Of a stretch of DNA of 14,679 bases, positions 6,071 through 13,265 are shown one piece after another. The stretch spans positions 1 to 14,679 of the forward strand of contig DCIN01000080.1 in the NCBI GenBank assembly GCA_002315815.1, written 5' to 3'. Each line of letters opens with the position of its first letter. Within the stretch, counting starts at the first letter, position 1. This DNA is from Bacteroidales bacterium UBA1725 (GTDB taxonomy: Bacteria; Bacteroidota; Bacteroidia; Bacteroidales; UBA932). Made by a program: the position numbers and the translations under genes. The notes under the pieces are model-generated. The model was not told where the DNA came from. It worked only from the letters and a program-made list of their open reading frames with translations, and did no database searches.

Positions 6071-7558
6071 TTATCTGTAAAGTCCCTGTGCTTTCAGGAG
6101 TTTTGAATGGTTGAGCCGGACTTCAATGCCGGCATCGATGTATTCTGTCCTTGCCTTGACCCAGGCGGTCTGCGCCTGAAGTGCTACATCGGAACTGACG
6201 ACCCCTTCTGAGAATCCCAACATTGCAGCTCTGAGGTTCTCATCCGCGCAGTCCAGATTGCTGCTGGCCATCGTCAGATTCTCGAGAGCCTCGTCCTGAC
6301 TTCGGCTGAGCTGCTCAACCTGGACGTTGATAATATCACAGGCGTCCTCATATTTCATACGGTATATGGCGGCCTCTGCCTTGGCCTTTCTGGTCTTCTG
6401 ATAGCCTTCGGTTGCGTGGAATATCGGTATGCTCACCATCACTCCGACGTTGAACATCCCGCCGAAGTCTTTTTTGAAACCGTTATAAAGGTTGGGATTC
6501 ATTATGAGATAATTGCCTGTAAGAGCGATTTTTGGAAGATAGTCAGCTCTTTGGACCGCAACTTTCTTCTCATAGATTCTGGATGCGAGTTCCAACATTT
6601 TGGTTTCGTTCCTGTCGGAACATATCTCTCCAATATCTCGTTTTGCAATATAACCGACATCGGGGACTGCTTCGTCATCCTCATCGACAAGTTTGATACA
6701 GCTGTCCAGAGGCAGTCCAATCTGTTTGCACAACAGCATCTTGGAAAGAGCCAGACCGTTCACGGTCTTTGTCTTCAACACTGCTGCCTCGTTCCGCTTA
6801 ACCTTTACGGCAAGGAGATCTGACTGGACCGCGACACCTTCAGCGACGCTGATTTCAGCATCTTTTTGCAGACAATCCAGCAGCTCAAGATATGTCGAGG
6901 CAAGTTTGTTCTTGGCGGCAAGGGATACCACCTGCCAATATGAATTCTCAACTTCCAGCTCAACGGCAATGCGCTTTTCGTCGTATTCCGTACGGGCAAG
7001 CTCCTGTGCAAGTTCCGCTATCTGGTTTGATGCCACAATCTTTCCACCCATAAACAACGGCTGCTGCACACTGACAACTCCGGCATACACGTTCTGGATA
7101 TCGAAATGAAGGGCATCATCGATACCAGTTCCTATCTTGTTCAGCACAGCTGACACGTCGGTGTGCGACAATTTGCCGATGACTGCCTGCCACATAGGAC
7201 TGCTCTGCGCCGTGGGATCAGCCATAAAAGCCTGTACCAAAGACTGCATCTCCGAGCTCAATTGACTCTGTACTGCCGTACCCAATCCTGTCAGTTGTGC
7301 GGATGCTTCTTCCGAAACAAGAGACAGATTCCTGCTGTTGAACATATAAGCGCCGCTTGCCGTGATTTTCGGGAAATAGTTAGCAAGTGCAATCTTCCTG
7401 TCATAACCGGCCATTTCACTCTTCCGACCTGCTTCTTTTAGTTCCTTATTGCTTGCAATCGCAAGTTGGCGACATTCTTCAAGGCTGATAATCTGCTGAG
7501 CCCGGAGAGAGGGCAGGAACAGGATTGCCGTGAGTGTGATGATAAATGTTCTTTTCAT
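6071..7558 (-). CDS. TolC-family outer-membrane efflux protein
   Basis: A 495-residue outer-membrane factor. The N-terminus is a signal peptide with a hydrophobic core and a signal peptidase I-type end (MKRTFIITLTAILFLPSLRAQ). There is no lipobox cysteine, so it is not an acylated member. The mature start ISLEECRQLAIASNKELKEA is the classic opening of the OEP domain. Two OEP repeats follow: one to about residue 275, and a second with VSIPIFHATEGYQKTRKAKAEAA at about 373-395 and a C-terminal coiled region ending KLLKAQGLYR. It would form the trimeric outer-membrane duct for the adaptor and permeases encoded just downstream. It is the first gene of the operon, so its expression is set by the promoter and operator at 7591-7625. 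Confidence 0.92.
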   Translation of the reverse strand: MKRTFIITLTAILFLPSLRAQQIISLEECRQLAIASNKELKEAGRKSEMAGYDRKIALANYFPKITASGAYMFNSRNLSLVSEEASAQLTGLGTAVQSQLSSEMQSLVQAFMADPTAQSSPMWQAVIGKLSHTDVSAVLNKIGTGIDDALHFDIQNVYAGVVSVQQPLFMGGKIVASNQIAELAQELARTEYDEKRIAVELEVENSYWQVVSLAAKNKLASTYLELLDCLQKDAEISVAEGVAVQSDLLAVKVKRNEAAVLKTKTVNGLALSKMLLCKQIGLPLDSCIKLVDEDDEAVPDVGYIAKRDIGEICSDRNETKMLELASRIYEKKVAVQRADYLPKIALTGNYLIMNPNLYNGFKKDFGGMFNVGVMVSIPIFHATEGYQKTRKAKAEAAIYRMKYEDACDIINVQVEQLSRSQDEALENLTMASSNLDCADENLRAAMLGFSEGVVSSDVALQAQTAWVKARTEYIDAGIEVRLNHSKLLKAQGLYR

Positions 7559-7602
7559 TGAAAAAATCTTTTGTTCGCCGAAGAATTCCTCAAATTATAT
7601 GC

Positions 7603-7610
7603 TACATTTG
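7603..7610 (+). promoter_or_regulatory. -7 element of the tetR-type gene promoter
   Basis: TACATTTG is a perfect TAnnTTTG -7 element on the plus strand, 37 bases ahead of the regulator's ATG. No good TTTG lies at the expected -33 spacing. The element overlaps the left arm of the inverted repeat at 7607-7625, implying autoregulation. Confidence 0.6.
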
Positions 7611-7625
7611 TATCTTAAATACAAA
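7607..7625. promoter_or_regulatory. Likely TetR operator: 19-bp inverted repeat
   Basis: TTTGTAT and ATACAAA form a perfect 7-base dyad with the 5-base centre CTTAA. It lies between the divergent regulator and efflux genes and overlaps both the plus-strand -7 element and the minus-strand -33 element. Size and position are those expected for a TetR-dimer operator. Binding is inferred. Confidence 0.68.
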
Positions 7626-7647
7626 AGAAGAACAAAATAAGATTACT

Positions 7648-8190
7648 ATGTATCGTATAAAGAACGACAAGAGACAGATTGAGTCCGCTTTGCGCCTTAT
7701 GAAGGGGTTGACAGAATGTCTTCAGGACCGCAAAATGTCGGAAATAAGTGTCAGTGACCTTTGTGCTGTTTCCGGTGTGAGCCGCTCCACTTTCTACAGA
7801 ATGTTTGACACACCGGTTGACCTGCTTGAATATACAAGTGATAACTGCGTAGCAAAAGCGATAGAGGATTATTCCGGAGAGGTTTTCAAGACCGAGGATG
7901 ATTTTGTCTTATACTCATTGATGTATTGGAAAAACCATACCGACATTCTTGAAGCTATGATCAACTGCTGCCGGTTGGATATCATTCAGAAATCCTTTGA
8001 AATACATTCCGAAATGCTGCAACCTTTGCTGGAAAGTCGCTTCACCGAAGAGGAACTGGAATATGTGAAGGCTGGCGCCGCCGGACTGATCACCAGCATA
8101 ATAGCCCTATGGATCAAACGCGGCAGGAAAGAGAGCCCGGTTCAGTTATTCGAACTGTATAACAAAATCAATCTTTTTCGCATTCATTGA
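7648..8190 (+). CDS. TetR/AcrR-family transcriptional regulator of the efflux operon
   Basis: A 180-residue protein. The N-terminal TetR helix-turn-helix is at about residues 10-62, with SDLCAVSGVSRSTFYRMFDTPVDLLEY as the diagnostic part: recognition helix followed by FYRMF, the counterpart of the usual FYxYF. The remaining 115 residues form the helical ligand-binding and dimer domain. The frame is open upstream to 7546, but I chose ATG 7648 because the extra 34 residues are unlike the family and would span the operator and the -7 element. It is divergent from the efflux operon with an 89-base gap, the usual arrangement for a local repressor released by the exported compound. The inducer cannot be predicted. 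Confidence 0.88.
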   Translation: MYRIKNDKRQIESALRLMKGLTECLQDRKMSEISVSDLCAVSGVSRSTFYRMFDTPVDLLEYTSDNCVAKAIEDYSGEVFKTEDDFVLYSLMYWKNHTDILEAMINCCRLDIIQKSFEIHSEMLQPLLESRFTEEELEYVKAGAAGLITSIIALWIKRGRKESPVQLFELYNKINLFRIH

Positions 8191-8237
8191 TTCCGCCTTG
8201 TGGGAATATTGTAACATTCTGCCAGATGTTCTCTGCT
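8184..8237 (-). pseudogene. Possible remnant of a hipA 3' segment
   Basis: Between the convergent tetR and phosphate-transporter genes, the minus strand reads SREHLAECYNIPTRRNQ then stop. The core LAECYNIP(T)R is the same as residues 389-398 of the HipA encoded at 693-1964, and the DNA at 8197-8224 matches 772-799 at 26 of 28 positions. The two mismatches are one synonymous wobble change and one Ser/Thr change, which looks like descent from a coding sequence. The frame differs from that of the transporter gene, so it is not a tail of that protein. Flanking similarity is weak, so the piece is very short, and a repeat of another kind remains possible. Confidence 0.45.
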
Positions 8238-8245
8238 CTTCTTTT

Positions 8246-9925
8246 TCACACAAGACTACGTATGGTCTTGGCTACGTTTATCAGGTGGTCTGCGATACGT
8301 TCGGTATCTGATGACAATTCGAGGTACTGTGTACCCGTATTGGAATTGCAGATACCCTTGCTCAATCTTTCGATGTGGTTGTCTTCCATCCGTTTGGTGA
8401 AGTCATCAATCTCTTCCTCGATGACATTGGCAGCTTCAAGGTCCGGCAGACTCTCATTGGCATACGCTGCAATCACCTTATCAAACAGTGAATGGACAAG
8501 AATCTTCAACTGACTGATTTCATACAAAGCGTCATCTGAGAATTTGTCACCGCCTGTATTCAGCGCGTCTGCATATTCCACGATGTTTTCGGAATAGTCT
8601 CCGATTCGTTCGATGTCCCTGACCGTCCTGAAGGTTGTTGACAGATAGATGTGGTCGTGACCATTCAGGCCTTTTTTGTCGGTCAGTTTCACAACGAAAT
8701 CCACAAGAGTTCTGTTGATGAAATTAAGTTCCTCCTCTGTACGGTCAAAAGACTCTCTTTCAGAAAAGTCATTTGTGGTGATGATTCTCAGAGAACGGTC
8801 GAAATTGGCTAAGGACAGATTCGCCATCCGCAGGATTTCTTTCTTGGTCTGAGCTACAGCTATAGGCGGAGCCTGCAACATATTGTTGTCCACAAACTGC
8901 AGTTTGAGAGTATCAGTTGCACCATCAGTCTTCTCCGGGATTATCCTTGTGACAGCATTGACAAGCAACCCTGTGAGGGGAAGCATAAATCCAACGGTTA
9001 TCACATTGAAGAATGTGTGGAACATTGCAAGCTGCGTCTGCGGGGCAGCGGGGAACATAGTATTGAACAACGTTCCATAACTGAACTTGCCGCCGCTGAG
9101 AATGGTCAGCAGCCATCCGGCGAACATAAAAACGACAACTCCGGAGCAGTTGAACAGAAGATGTATGAGAGCTGTTCTCTTTGCATTGACTCCGCTTGTG
9201 ACACCAGCGATAATGGCCACGACGCAGGATCCTATATTTGATCCCATTGTCAGAAATATGCCCTGGTCAAGCGAAATGAGGCCGGTGACGCACATCGCCA
9301 GCGCAATGGATGTCATCACCGAAGAACTTTGGATGATAGCGGTAAGAATCGCTCCGATGAGCACCAGTAAGATAGGATTGCTGATACCTGCAAGGAAAGA
9401 CTTGACTCCGTCAAGAGCGGCAAAGTCTTCCATTGAACCACTCATCAGCGACAGGCCGACGAACAACATTCCGAATCCGGCAAGAATGCCTCCCATTGTC
9501 TTGACAGAAACCGTCTTCGAGAACAGGGCCAGAAAGGCTCCGATTCCGGCGAATGCCGAGAAGATGACAGTTGTGGAGATTGTGCCGGCACCGAACATAC
9601 CCAGCGCGACTATCTGCGCTGTTACTGTGGTACCTATGTTGGCACCATAGATGATTGTGGCTGCCTGGGTGAGAGAAATGATTCCGGCATTGACAAAACC
9701 GATTGTCATTACCGTGGTCGCTCCGGAGCTCTGGATGGCAGCGGTCCCGACCGTTCCGATGCCTACTCCGAGTAGCTTGCTTTTAGACGCCTTGGCAAAA
9801 AGACTTTTCAACTTGGCTGAACTTGCAGCTTCAAGATTGGAACTCATCATCTGGCAGGCAATGAGGAATATGCCTATTCCGGCCAGAAGGGTCAGGACTG
9901 CAGAAACAATAGTTGTCATTCCCAT
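8246..9925 (-). CDS. Na/phosphate cotransporter family protein with PhoU-like C-terminal domain
   Basis: A protein of 559 residues from the chosen ATG. The N-terminal two thirds are the Na/Pi cotransporter (PF02690-type) membrane domain with its two inverted QSS repeats: QSSGATT at about residues 65-71 with GANIGTT after it, and QSSSVMTS at about 199-206 with GSNIGSC after it. The last roughly 210 residues are soluble and helical, resembling PhoU (KKEILRMANLSLANFDRSL, RDIERIGDYSENIVEYA, DTERIADHLINVAKTI). This is the YjbB/NptA-like layout; such proteins move phosphate with sodium, in E. coli YjbB mainly outward. The frame opens with TTG at 9937, but ATG at 9925 or 9919 is more likely. It has its own strong promoter about 40 bases upstream and appears to be transcribed alone. 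Confidence 0.9.
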   Translation of the reverse strand: MGMTTIVSAVLTLLAGIGIFLIACQMMSSNLEAASSAKLKSLFAKASKSKLLGVGIGTVGTAAIQSSGATTVMTIGFVNAGIISLTQAATIIYGANIGTTVTAQIVALGMFGAGTISTTVIFSAFAGIGAFLALFSKTVSVKTMGGILAGFGMLFVGLSLMSGSMEDFAALDGVKSFLAGISNPILLVLIGAILTAIIQSSSVMTSIALAMCVTGLISLDQGIFLTMGSNIGSCVVAIIAGVTSGVNAKRTALIHLLFNCSGVVVFMFAGWLLTILSGGKFSYGTLFNTMFPAAPQTQLAMFHTFFNVITVGFMLPLTGLLVNAVTRIIPEKTDGATDTLKLQFVDNNMLQAPPIAVAQTKKEILRMANLSLANFDRSLRIITTNDFSERESFDRTEEELNFINRTLVDFVVKLTDKKGLNGHDHIYLSTTFRTVRDIERIGDYSENIVEYADALNTGGDKFSDDALYEISQLKILVHSLFDKVIAAYANESLPDLEAANVIEEEIDDFTKRMEDNHIERLSKGICNSNTGTQYLELSSDTERIADHLINVAKTIRSLV

Positions 9926-9966
9926 AGCTGCAATCAATAAATAGTTTTAACTTCACTAATCCGGTA

Positions 9967-9998
9967 CAAAAGTACCTATTTGTATCATAAACGCCAAA
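9967..9998 (-). promoter_or_regulatory. Promoter of the Na/phosphate cotransporter gene
   Basis: On the minus strand TTTG (9995-9998), a 20-base spacer, then TACTTTTG (9967-9974). Both elements and the spacing match the Bacteroidota sigma-ABfr consensus exactly. The expected start of transcription is near 9960, giving a 5' leader of about 35 bases. Confidence 0.8.
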
Positions 9999-10071
9999 TC
10001 AGATCCGCTGATTAAGACCCGCCAAATTCAGTGCTCAAGTGCCGGGCCTTATGCAGGCGTGGAAAGCATCA

Positions 10072-11013
10072 TCACTGAAGTCCCAATAGTTGCAGGGCGA
10101 TGGCGCCGACTGCAATGACAAGACCTGCAATCTGGACTGGTTTCAGTTTCTCTCCGAATACCATCAAACCCACCAAGGTGGCAATTACAACGATGCCGAT
10201 ATTATAAACCGGGTAGAAAACACTGGTGCTGATAACGGACAGAGCCCTGAGTATGCAAGTTGTACATCCGGTATTGAGGAGACCAAGAGCGACTCCTCCC
10301 AGTACAGCCTTCCAGCCAAATGGATGCTTGCGGAAAGAACCGGAAACAATGCAGTGAATCAGGGAGAACAACATCGCACTACAAAAAATCAGCACCGTCT
10401 GGAAAGACAGCAGCAGTTCCTGAGCACGGGGCGACTGGAGCGGGGTCTGCACTGAATGCTGCACAATCTTCAAAGAAAAATCGGAAATGCCATAAGTCAG
10501 AAATACGGCACATAACAGAAGAACAGCCTTTTTCCTTCCCGGCTCCCCGGATATGCCAGTCATTCGGGCCGGTTTATGATTCTGACTCTCTGCGGGAAGC
10601 ACTGTCAAAAGCATTGCGACAATCACGAGGCCCACTTCAAGCCAGTCCGGTTGTTTCTGAGAAAGAAGGAGATATCCCAACACCACCGGAAGCACGAGCG
10701 AGGCCCTGGCCGATGCAGTAGTCAGTGCGACACCGTTGCACCGGGTGCTGCTGTCCATAATCCTGAAGCCAAGGAAAAAGAAAAACCCCTGAATCAGAGG
10801 CAGGAAAGCACTTTTCGAATTGATAATGCAGCCTTCAAGGCCAATACACTCACCGTCGGCAATGCTGATGATGACGGAGGCGGCAGACACTACAATTCCG
10901 GTGATATAATTGAACAGGATAACCTGAGCGGCATCAATCCTATGGTTCTGGCAAAGCTTGAAGGCTACCGAAAACATTGAGCCGAACAATATGGCAAGTA
11001 AAAGAAACAGCAT
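10072..11013 (-). CDS. DMT/EamA-type transporter, substrate unknown
   Basis: A protein of 313 residues with about ten predicted membrane helices in two halves separated by a polar loop (about residues 145-165, AESQNHKPARMTGISGEPGRKK), the layout of EamA drug/metabolite transporters. The second half contains the recognisable end VFYPVYNIGIVVIATLVGLMVFGEKLKPVQIAGLVIAVGAI, in which the GE-K-L step before the last helix is typical of the family. An upstream TTG start (11031) is possible, but ATG 11013 begins one base after the menA stop and gives the natural N-terminus MLFLLLAILFG. It is the third gene of the MenG-menA operon with no separate promoter seen. A role tied to quinone or aromatic metabolites is only suggested by position. 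Confidence 0.8.
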   Translation of the reverse strand: MLFLLLAILFGSMFSVAFKLCQNHRIDAAQVILFNYITGIVVSAASVIISIADGECIGLEGCIINSKSAFLPLIQGFFFFLGFRIMDSSTRCNGVALTTASARASLVLPVVLGYLLLSQKQPDWLEVGLVIVAMLLTVLPAESQNHKPARMTGISGEPGRKKAVLLLCAVFLTYGISDFSLKIVQHSVQTPLQSPRAQELLLSFQTVLIFCSAMLFSLIHCIVSGSFRKHPFGWKAVLGGVALGLLNTGCTTCILRALSVISTSVFYPVYNIGIVVIATLVGLMVFGEKLKPVQIAGLVIAVGAIALQLLGLQ

Positions 11014-11014
11014 A

Positions 11015-11941
11015 TCACAAAATAATTCCAAATCCCATTATCATCACTGTAAGGAAGGTACTCATCACAAGCAGAGGAAGTGCCCTGTCCAACGAACGGT
11101 CTTCTCTTGTCCAGACAGCATTGAGATGTCTGACAAAGAGAGGCACAGTCGCCACATAAAGCCAGGAAAACCAGCTTGAAGAATTGAATACCGTGAAGCA
11201 GAGAAGCAATAACCAGCCGAGGGCAATCAGAACGATCTGATACACTCTCGCACGCTTGATTCCCAGCTTTATGGCAAGCGTTGTCCTGGTTCCCATATCG
11301 GTCTTCATATCCCTGATATTGTTGACATTAAGCACAGCGACACTGAAACAGCCTATTCCTGCAGCGGGCAGAAGTACCTGCAAATTGCAGAAATCGTGAG
11401 AGCAGATGAAATAGCTTCCGAATACAGACACGAGCCCGAAGAAAATAAACACGAAAACATCTCCCAGCCCCCTGTATCCATAAGGGTTCCTCCCAAGAGT
11501 GTAATGCATCGCCGCCCAGATTGCAGCAGCTCCAAGCAGCACAAGAATCACCGGCTCGGGCGCAAGCCTGAGCCCAAATGACGCGATTATCATCGCAAGT
11601 CCGCTCAGACAGCACAGGAATAAGACTGCGACAATCAGTTTCTTCATCTGCGGAATCGTCATTTCTCCATCCTGCAGGGAATAGTGTATTCCCTGCCGTT
11701 CGGCGGTATCAGCACCGCTGAGAGTATCTCCAAGTTCATTGGAAAGATTGGACAGAATCTGCAGAAGGGCTGCTGTGAGTACGAGGAAGAAGGCTGTCAG
11801 AAAACCAGCACAGCCGTTCCGAACGGTATCGTTCAGCAGAGTGCCTTTCTGCAAGGCCAGGAACAAGCCCATCAGCACTCCGGACTCGGAAAGAGGGAGA
11901 GTCCTCAAACGCATCGATTTTACACAGGCATCAAATTTCAT
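11015..11941 (-). CDS. menA: 1,4-dihydroxy-2-naphthoate polyprenyltransferase
   Basis: A 308-residue integral membrane enzyme of the UbiA superfamily. It attaches the polyprenyl chain to 1,4-dihydroxy-2-naphthoate, giving demethylmenaquinone. The first Asp-rich motif is NELGDTLSGAD at 68-78 and the second is NNIRDMKTD at 207-215; both bind the Mg-diphosphate of the prenyl donor. NPYGYRGLGDVFVFIFFGLVSVFG (152-175) is characteristic of MenA rather than UbiA or other relatives. About nine membrane helices are visible. Its ATG overlaps the stop of the fRMsr-MenG gene by 4 bases (ATGA, 11938-11941), so the two menaquinone genes are translationally coupled and act in consecutive steps: MenA product is the substrate of MenG. 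Confidence 0.93.
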   Translation of the reverse strand: MKFDACVKSMRLRTLPLSESGVLMGLFLALQKGTLLNDTVRNGCAGFLTAFFLVLTAALLQILSNLSNELGDTLSGADTAERQGIHYSLQDGEMTIPQMKKLIVAVLFLCCLSGLAMIIASFGLRLAPEPVILVLLGAAAIWAAMHYTLGRNPYGYRGLGDVFVFIFFGLVSVFGSYFICSHDFCNLQVLLPAAGIGCFSVAVLNVNNIRDMKTDMGTRTTLAIKLGIKRARVYQIVLIALGWLLLLCFTVFNSSSWFSWLYVATVPLFVRHLNAVWTREDRSLDRALPLLVMSTFLTVMIMGFGIIL

Positions 11942-13137
11942 TCTTCTTTCATATTACTTTCATATTCCTTTTTTCCCGAATACATACGGCAAATGCCGAG
12001 AGTGAAAGATTTGTGGAACACCTCCGAAAAGCCGTTGCGTTCCATAATTCCAATCCATTCATTCTTGCCGGGAAATTTCAGGACTGAAGCCGGAAGATAA
12101 CGGTATGCCGCTCTGTTGCCGGAAATCCTGCCTCCGACAAGCGGCAGCACACCGGAGAAATAAAGATTGTACAAGTATCGCAACAGACTGTTGGAGGGCA
12201 CGGAAAGTTCCAGAATCACCAGTCTTCCACCCGGTTTCAGCACGCGCAGTATTTCCTTAAGTGCAGTATCCCTGTTCTGGAAGTTGCGGATGCCGAAAGC
12301 TATCGTGGCGACATCGAACGAATCATCCGGGAACGGCATTTTTTCGCAATTGCCCTGCATAGCGGATATTTTGGCATCCAGACCTGCTTCCACGACTTTA
12401 TTTCTCATTACCGCAAGCATACCTTCGGAGAGGTCAAGGCCTGTAACCGAAGTGTCAGGATGGCTCTTTCCGGCTATTGCAATGCTGAAATCACCTGTCC
12501 CACAGGCAATGTCAAGAATCTTCTGCTCTGCGTACCGGTCCACAACCCATTTCAGAGAACGATGCCTCCAGATTCTGTCTGTCCCCAGGGAGAGAAGGTG
12601 GTTGAGCCTGTCATAATCGGGGGCGATGGAATCGAAAATAGATTCTGTGCTGCTCAAAAAGGCAACCATCATCTCAAGATACTTGCTGTCAGTTTGGTCG
12701 AAGCTTCCAAGTTCCCGGCTGTCTATGTCAAGCAGCGCGACAATTGATCCCTGCCTCCAGACGGGCACGACAATCTCGCTGCGTGATTCGCTCGAACAGG
12801 CAATATGTCCGGGAAACTGTTCCACATCCGGAACCACTATGGTCCTGGCCTCTTTCCAGGCTGTACCGCACACGCCCTTTCCTTTTGCAATTCTGGTGCA
12901 TGCCACGGGACCCTGAAAAGGTCCGAGAACAAGTTCAGAACCCTCCACCCGGTAGAAACCAGTCCACCAAAAACCCATAGTGAGATGAAGCATAGATGAA
13001 AAATTCGCCATCTTTGCAGTCATATCCGGCTCAGCCGACAATAAGGATCGGATCTCAGGGACAAGTGAGAGATATTTTTCTTCTTTTGTCATCTGGCCAT
13101 TTGTCGTATGGTCTTTTGTCATCTGGTCTTTTGTCAT
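11938..13137 (-). CDS. menG: Fusion of free methionine-R-sulfoxide reductase (GAF) and MenG demethylmenaquinone methyltransferase
   Basis: One uninterrupted frame encodes two enzymes. Residues (from ATG 13137) about 16-160 are a GAF-fold fRMsr (YebR family): WTGFYRVEGSELVLGPFQG, then Cys80, Cys90 and Cys114 in VACTRI, GVCGTAW and HIACSSESRSEIVVP, matching the 84/94/118 spacing of the E. coli cysteines. This domain reduces free Met-R-sulfoxide. From about residue 166 to the end is a complete MenG/UbiE methyltransferase: FDSIAPDYDRLNHLLSLG, SAM loop ILDIACGTGD (207-216), GIRNFQNRDTALKEILRVLKPGG. It methylates demethylmenaquinone with S-adenosylmethionine. There is almost no linker. The frame opens with TTG 13209, but that lies upstream of the likely promoter. 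ATG 13137, 13122 and 13092 lie in a 15-base tandem repeat; 13092 best matches the usual fRMsr N-terminus. The gene overlaps menA by 4 bases. Confidence 0.9.
   Translation of the reverse strand: MTKDQMTKDHTTNGQMTKEEKYLSLVPEIRSLLSAEPDMTAKMANFSSMLHLTMGFWWTGFYRVEGSELVLGPFQGPVACTRIAKGKGVCGTAWKEARTIVVPDVEQFPGHIACSSESRSEIVVPVWRQGSIVALLDIDSRELGSFDQTDSKYLEMMVAFLSSTESIFDSIAPDYDRLNHLLSLGTDRIWRHRSLKWVVDRYAEQKILDIACGTGDFSIAIAGKSHPDTSVTGLDLSEGMLAVMRNKVVEAGLDAKISAMQGNCEKMPFPDDSFDVATIAFGIRNFQNRDTALKEILRVLKPGGRLVILELSVPSNSLLRYLYNLYFSGVLPLVGGRISGNRAAYRYLPASVLKFPGKNEWIGIMERNGFSEVFHKSFTLGICRMYSGKKEYESNMKEE
13078..13137 (-). repeat. Four 15-bp tandem units at the start of the fRMsr-MenG gene
   Basis: On the minus strand four consecutive 15-base units begin at 13137, 13122, 13107 and 13092: ATGACAAAAGACCAG, ATGACAAAAGACCAT, ACGACAAATGGCCAG, ATGACAAAAGAAGAA. 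They encode MTKDQ, MTKDH, TTNGQ and MTKEE. Because the unit is a multiple of three and includes ATG, copy-number changes keep the frame and simply add or remove start codons. The third, degenerate unit suggests the array is not brand new. Confidence 0.85.
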
Positions 13138-13188
13138 TTCGCACCAATGGACGCAACACATTACATCCATCATTTCCGGTTTTCGGTA

Positions 13189-13196
13189 CAAAAATA
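13189..13196 (-). promoter_or_regulatory. -7 element of the fRMsr-MenG/menA operon
   Basis: TATTTTTG on the minus strand is a full match to TAnnTTTG. No TTTG is found 19-21 bases upstream, so the -33 side is weak. It lies inside the longest possible reading frame, which argues that translation starts downstream, at or after 13173. Confidence 0.55.
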
Positions 13197-13229
13197 AGAA
13201 AATTGTCAAGATTTCATCCTATCGGGCAG

Positions 13230-13261
13230 TTTGGATAATAAGCCCTGTTTATTTATATTCG
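13230..13261 (+). promoter_or_regulatory. fabD promoter
   Basis: TTTG (13230-13233), 20-base spacer, TATATTCG (13254-13261): the Bacteroidota pattern with one mismatch in the -7 element. The -7 element ends only four bases before the fabD ATG, so the transcript would have a very short leader or none. Confidence 0.55.
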
Positions 13262-13265
13262 CATT

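Larger units (their letters stand above)
7591..7625 (-). promoter_or_regulatory. Putative promoter of the efflux operon
   Basis: On the minus strand TTTG (7622-7625) is followed after 22 bases by TATAATTTG (7591-7599), which is the Bacteroidota -7 pattern with one extra base. The match is imperfect in spacing. The -33 element falls within one arm of the inverted repeat at 7607-7625, which would place a bound repressor across the promoter. Confidence 0.5.

Noticed and set aside
8184..8245. Readthrough extension of the Na/phosphate cotransporter into the hipA-like sequence
   Set aside because: The hipA-like frame is shifted relative to the transporter frame, so reading through its TGA would not produce it.
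8197..8254. CTTGTG...CACAAG inverted repeat between tetR and the cotransporter gene as a bidirectional terminator
   Set aside because: Only 6 paired bases with a 46-base loop; too weak to support.
9087..9650. 187-codon open frame antisense to the Na/phosphate cotransporter
   Set aside because: It is the complement of a clearly coding membrane protein. Long antisense frames arise there from codon bias, and the product has no recognisable domain.
13138..13209. TTG-initiated N-terminal extension of the fRMsr-MenG protein
   Set aside because: It spans a full -7 promoter element, has no similarity to fRMsr N-termini, and contains a cysteine-rich unrelated stretch. Starts in the tandem repeat fit better.
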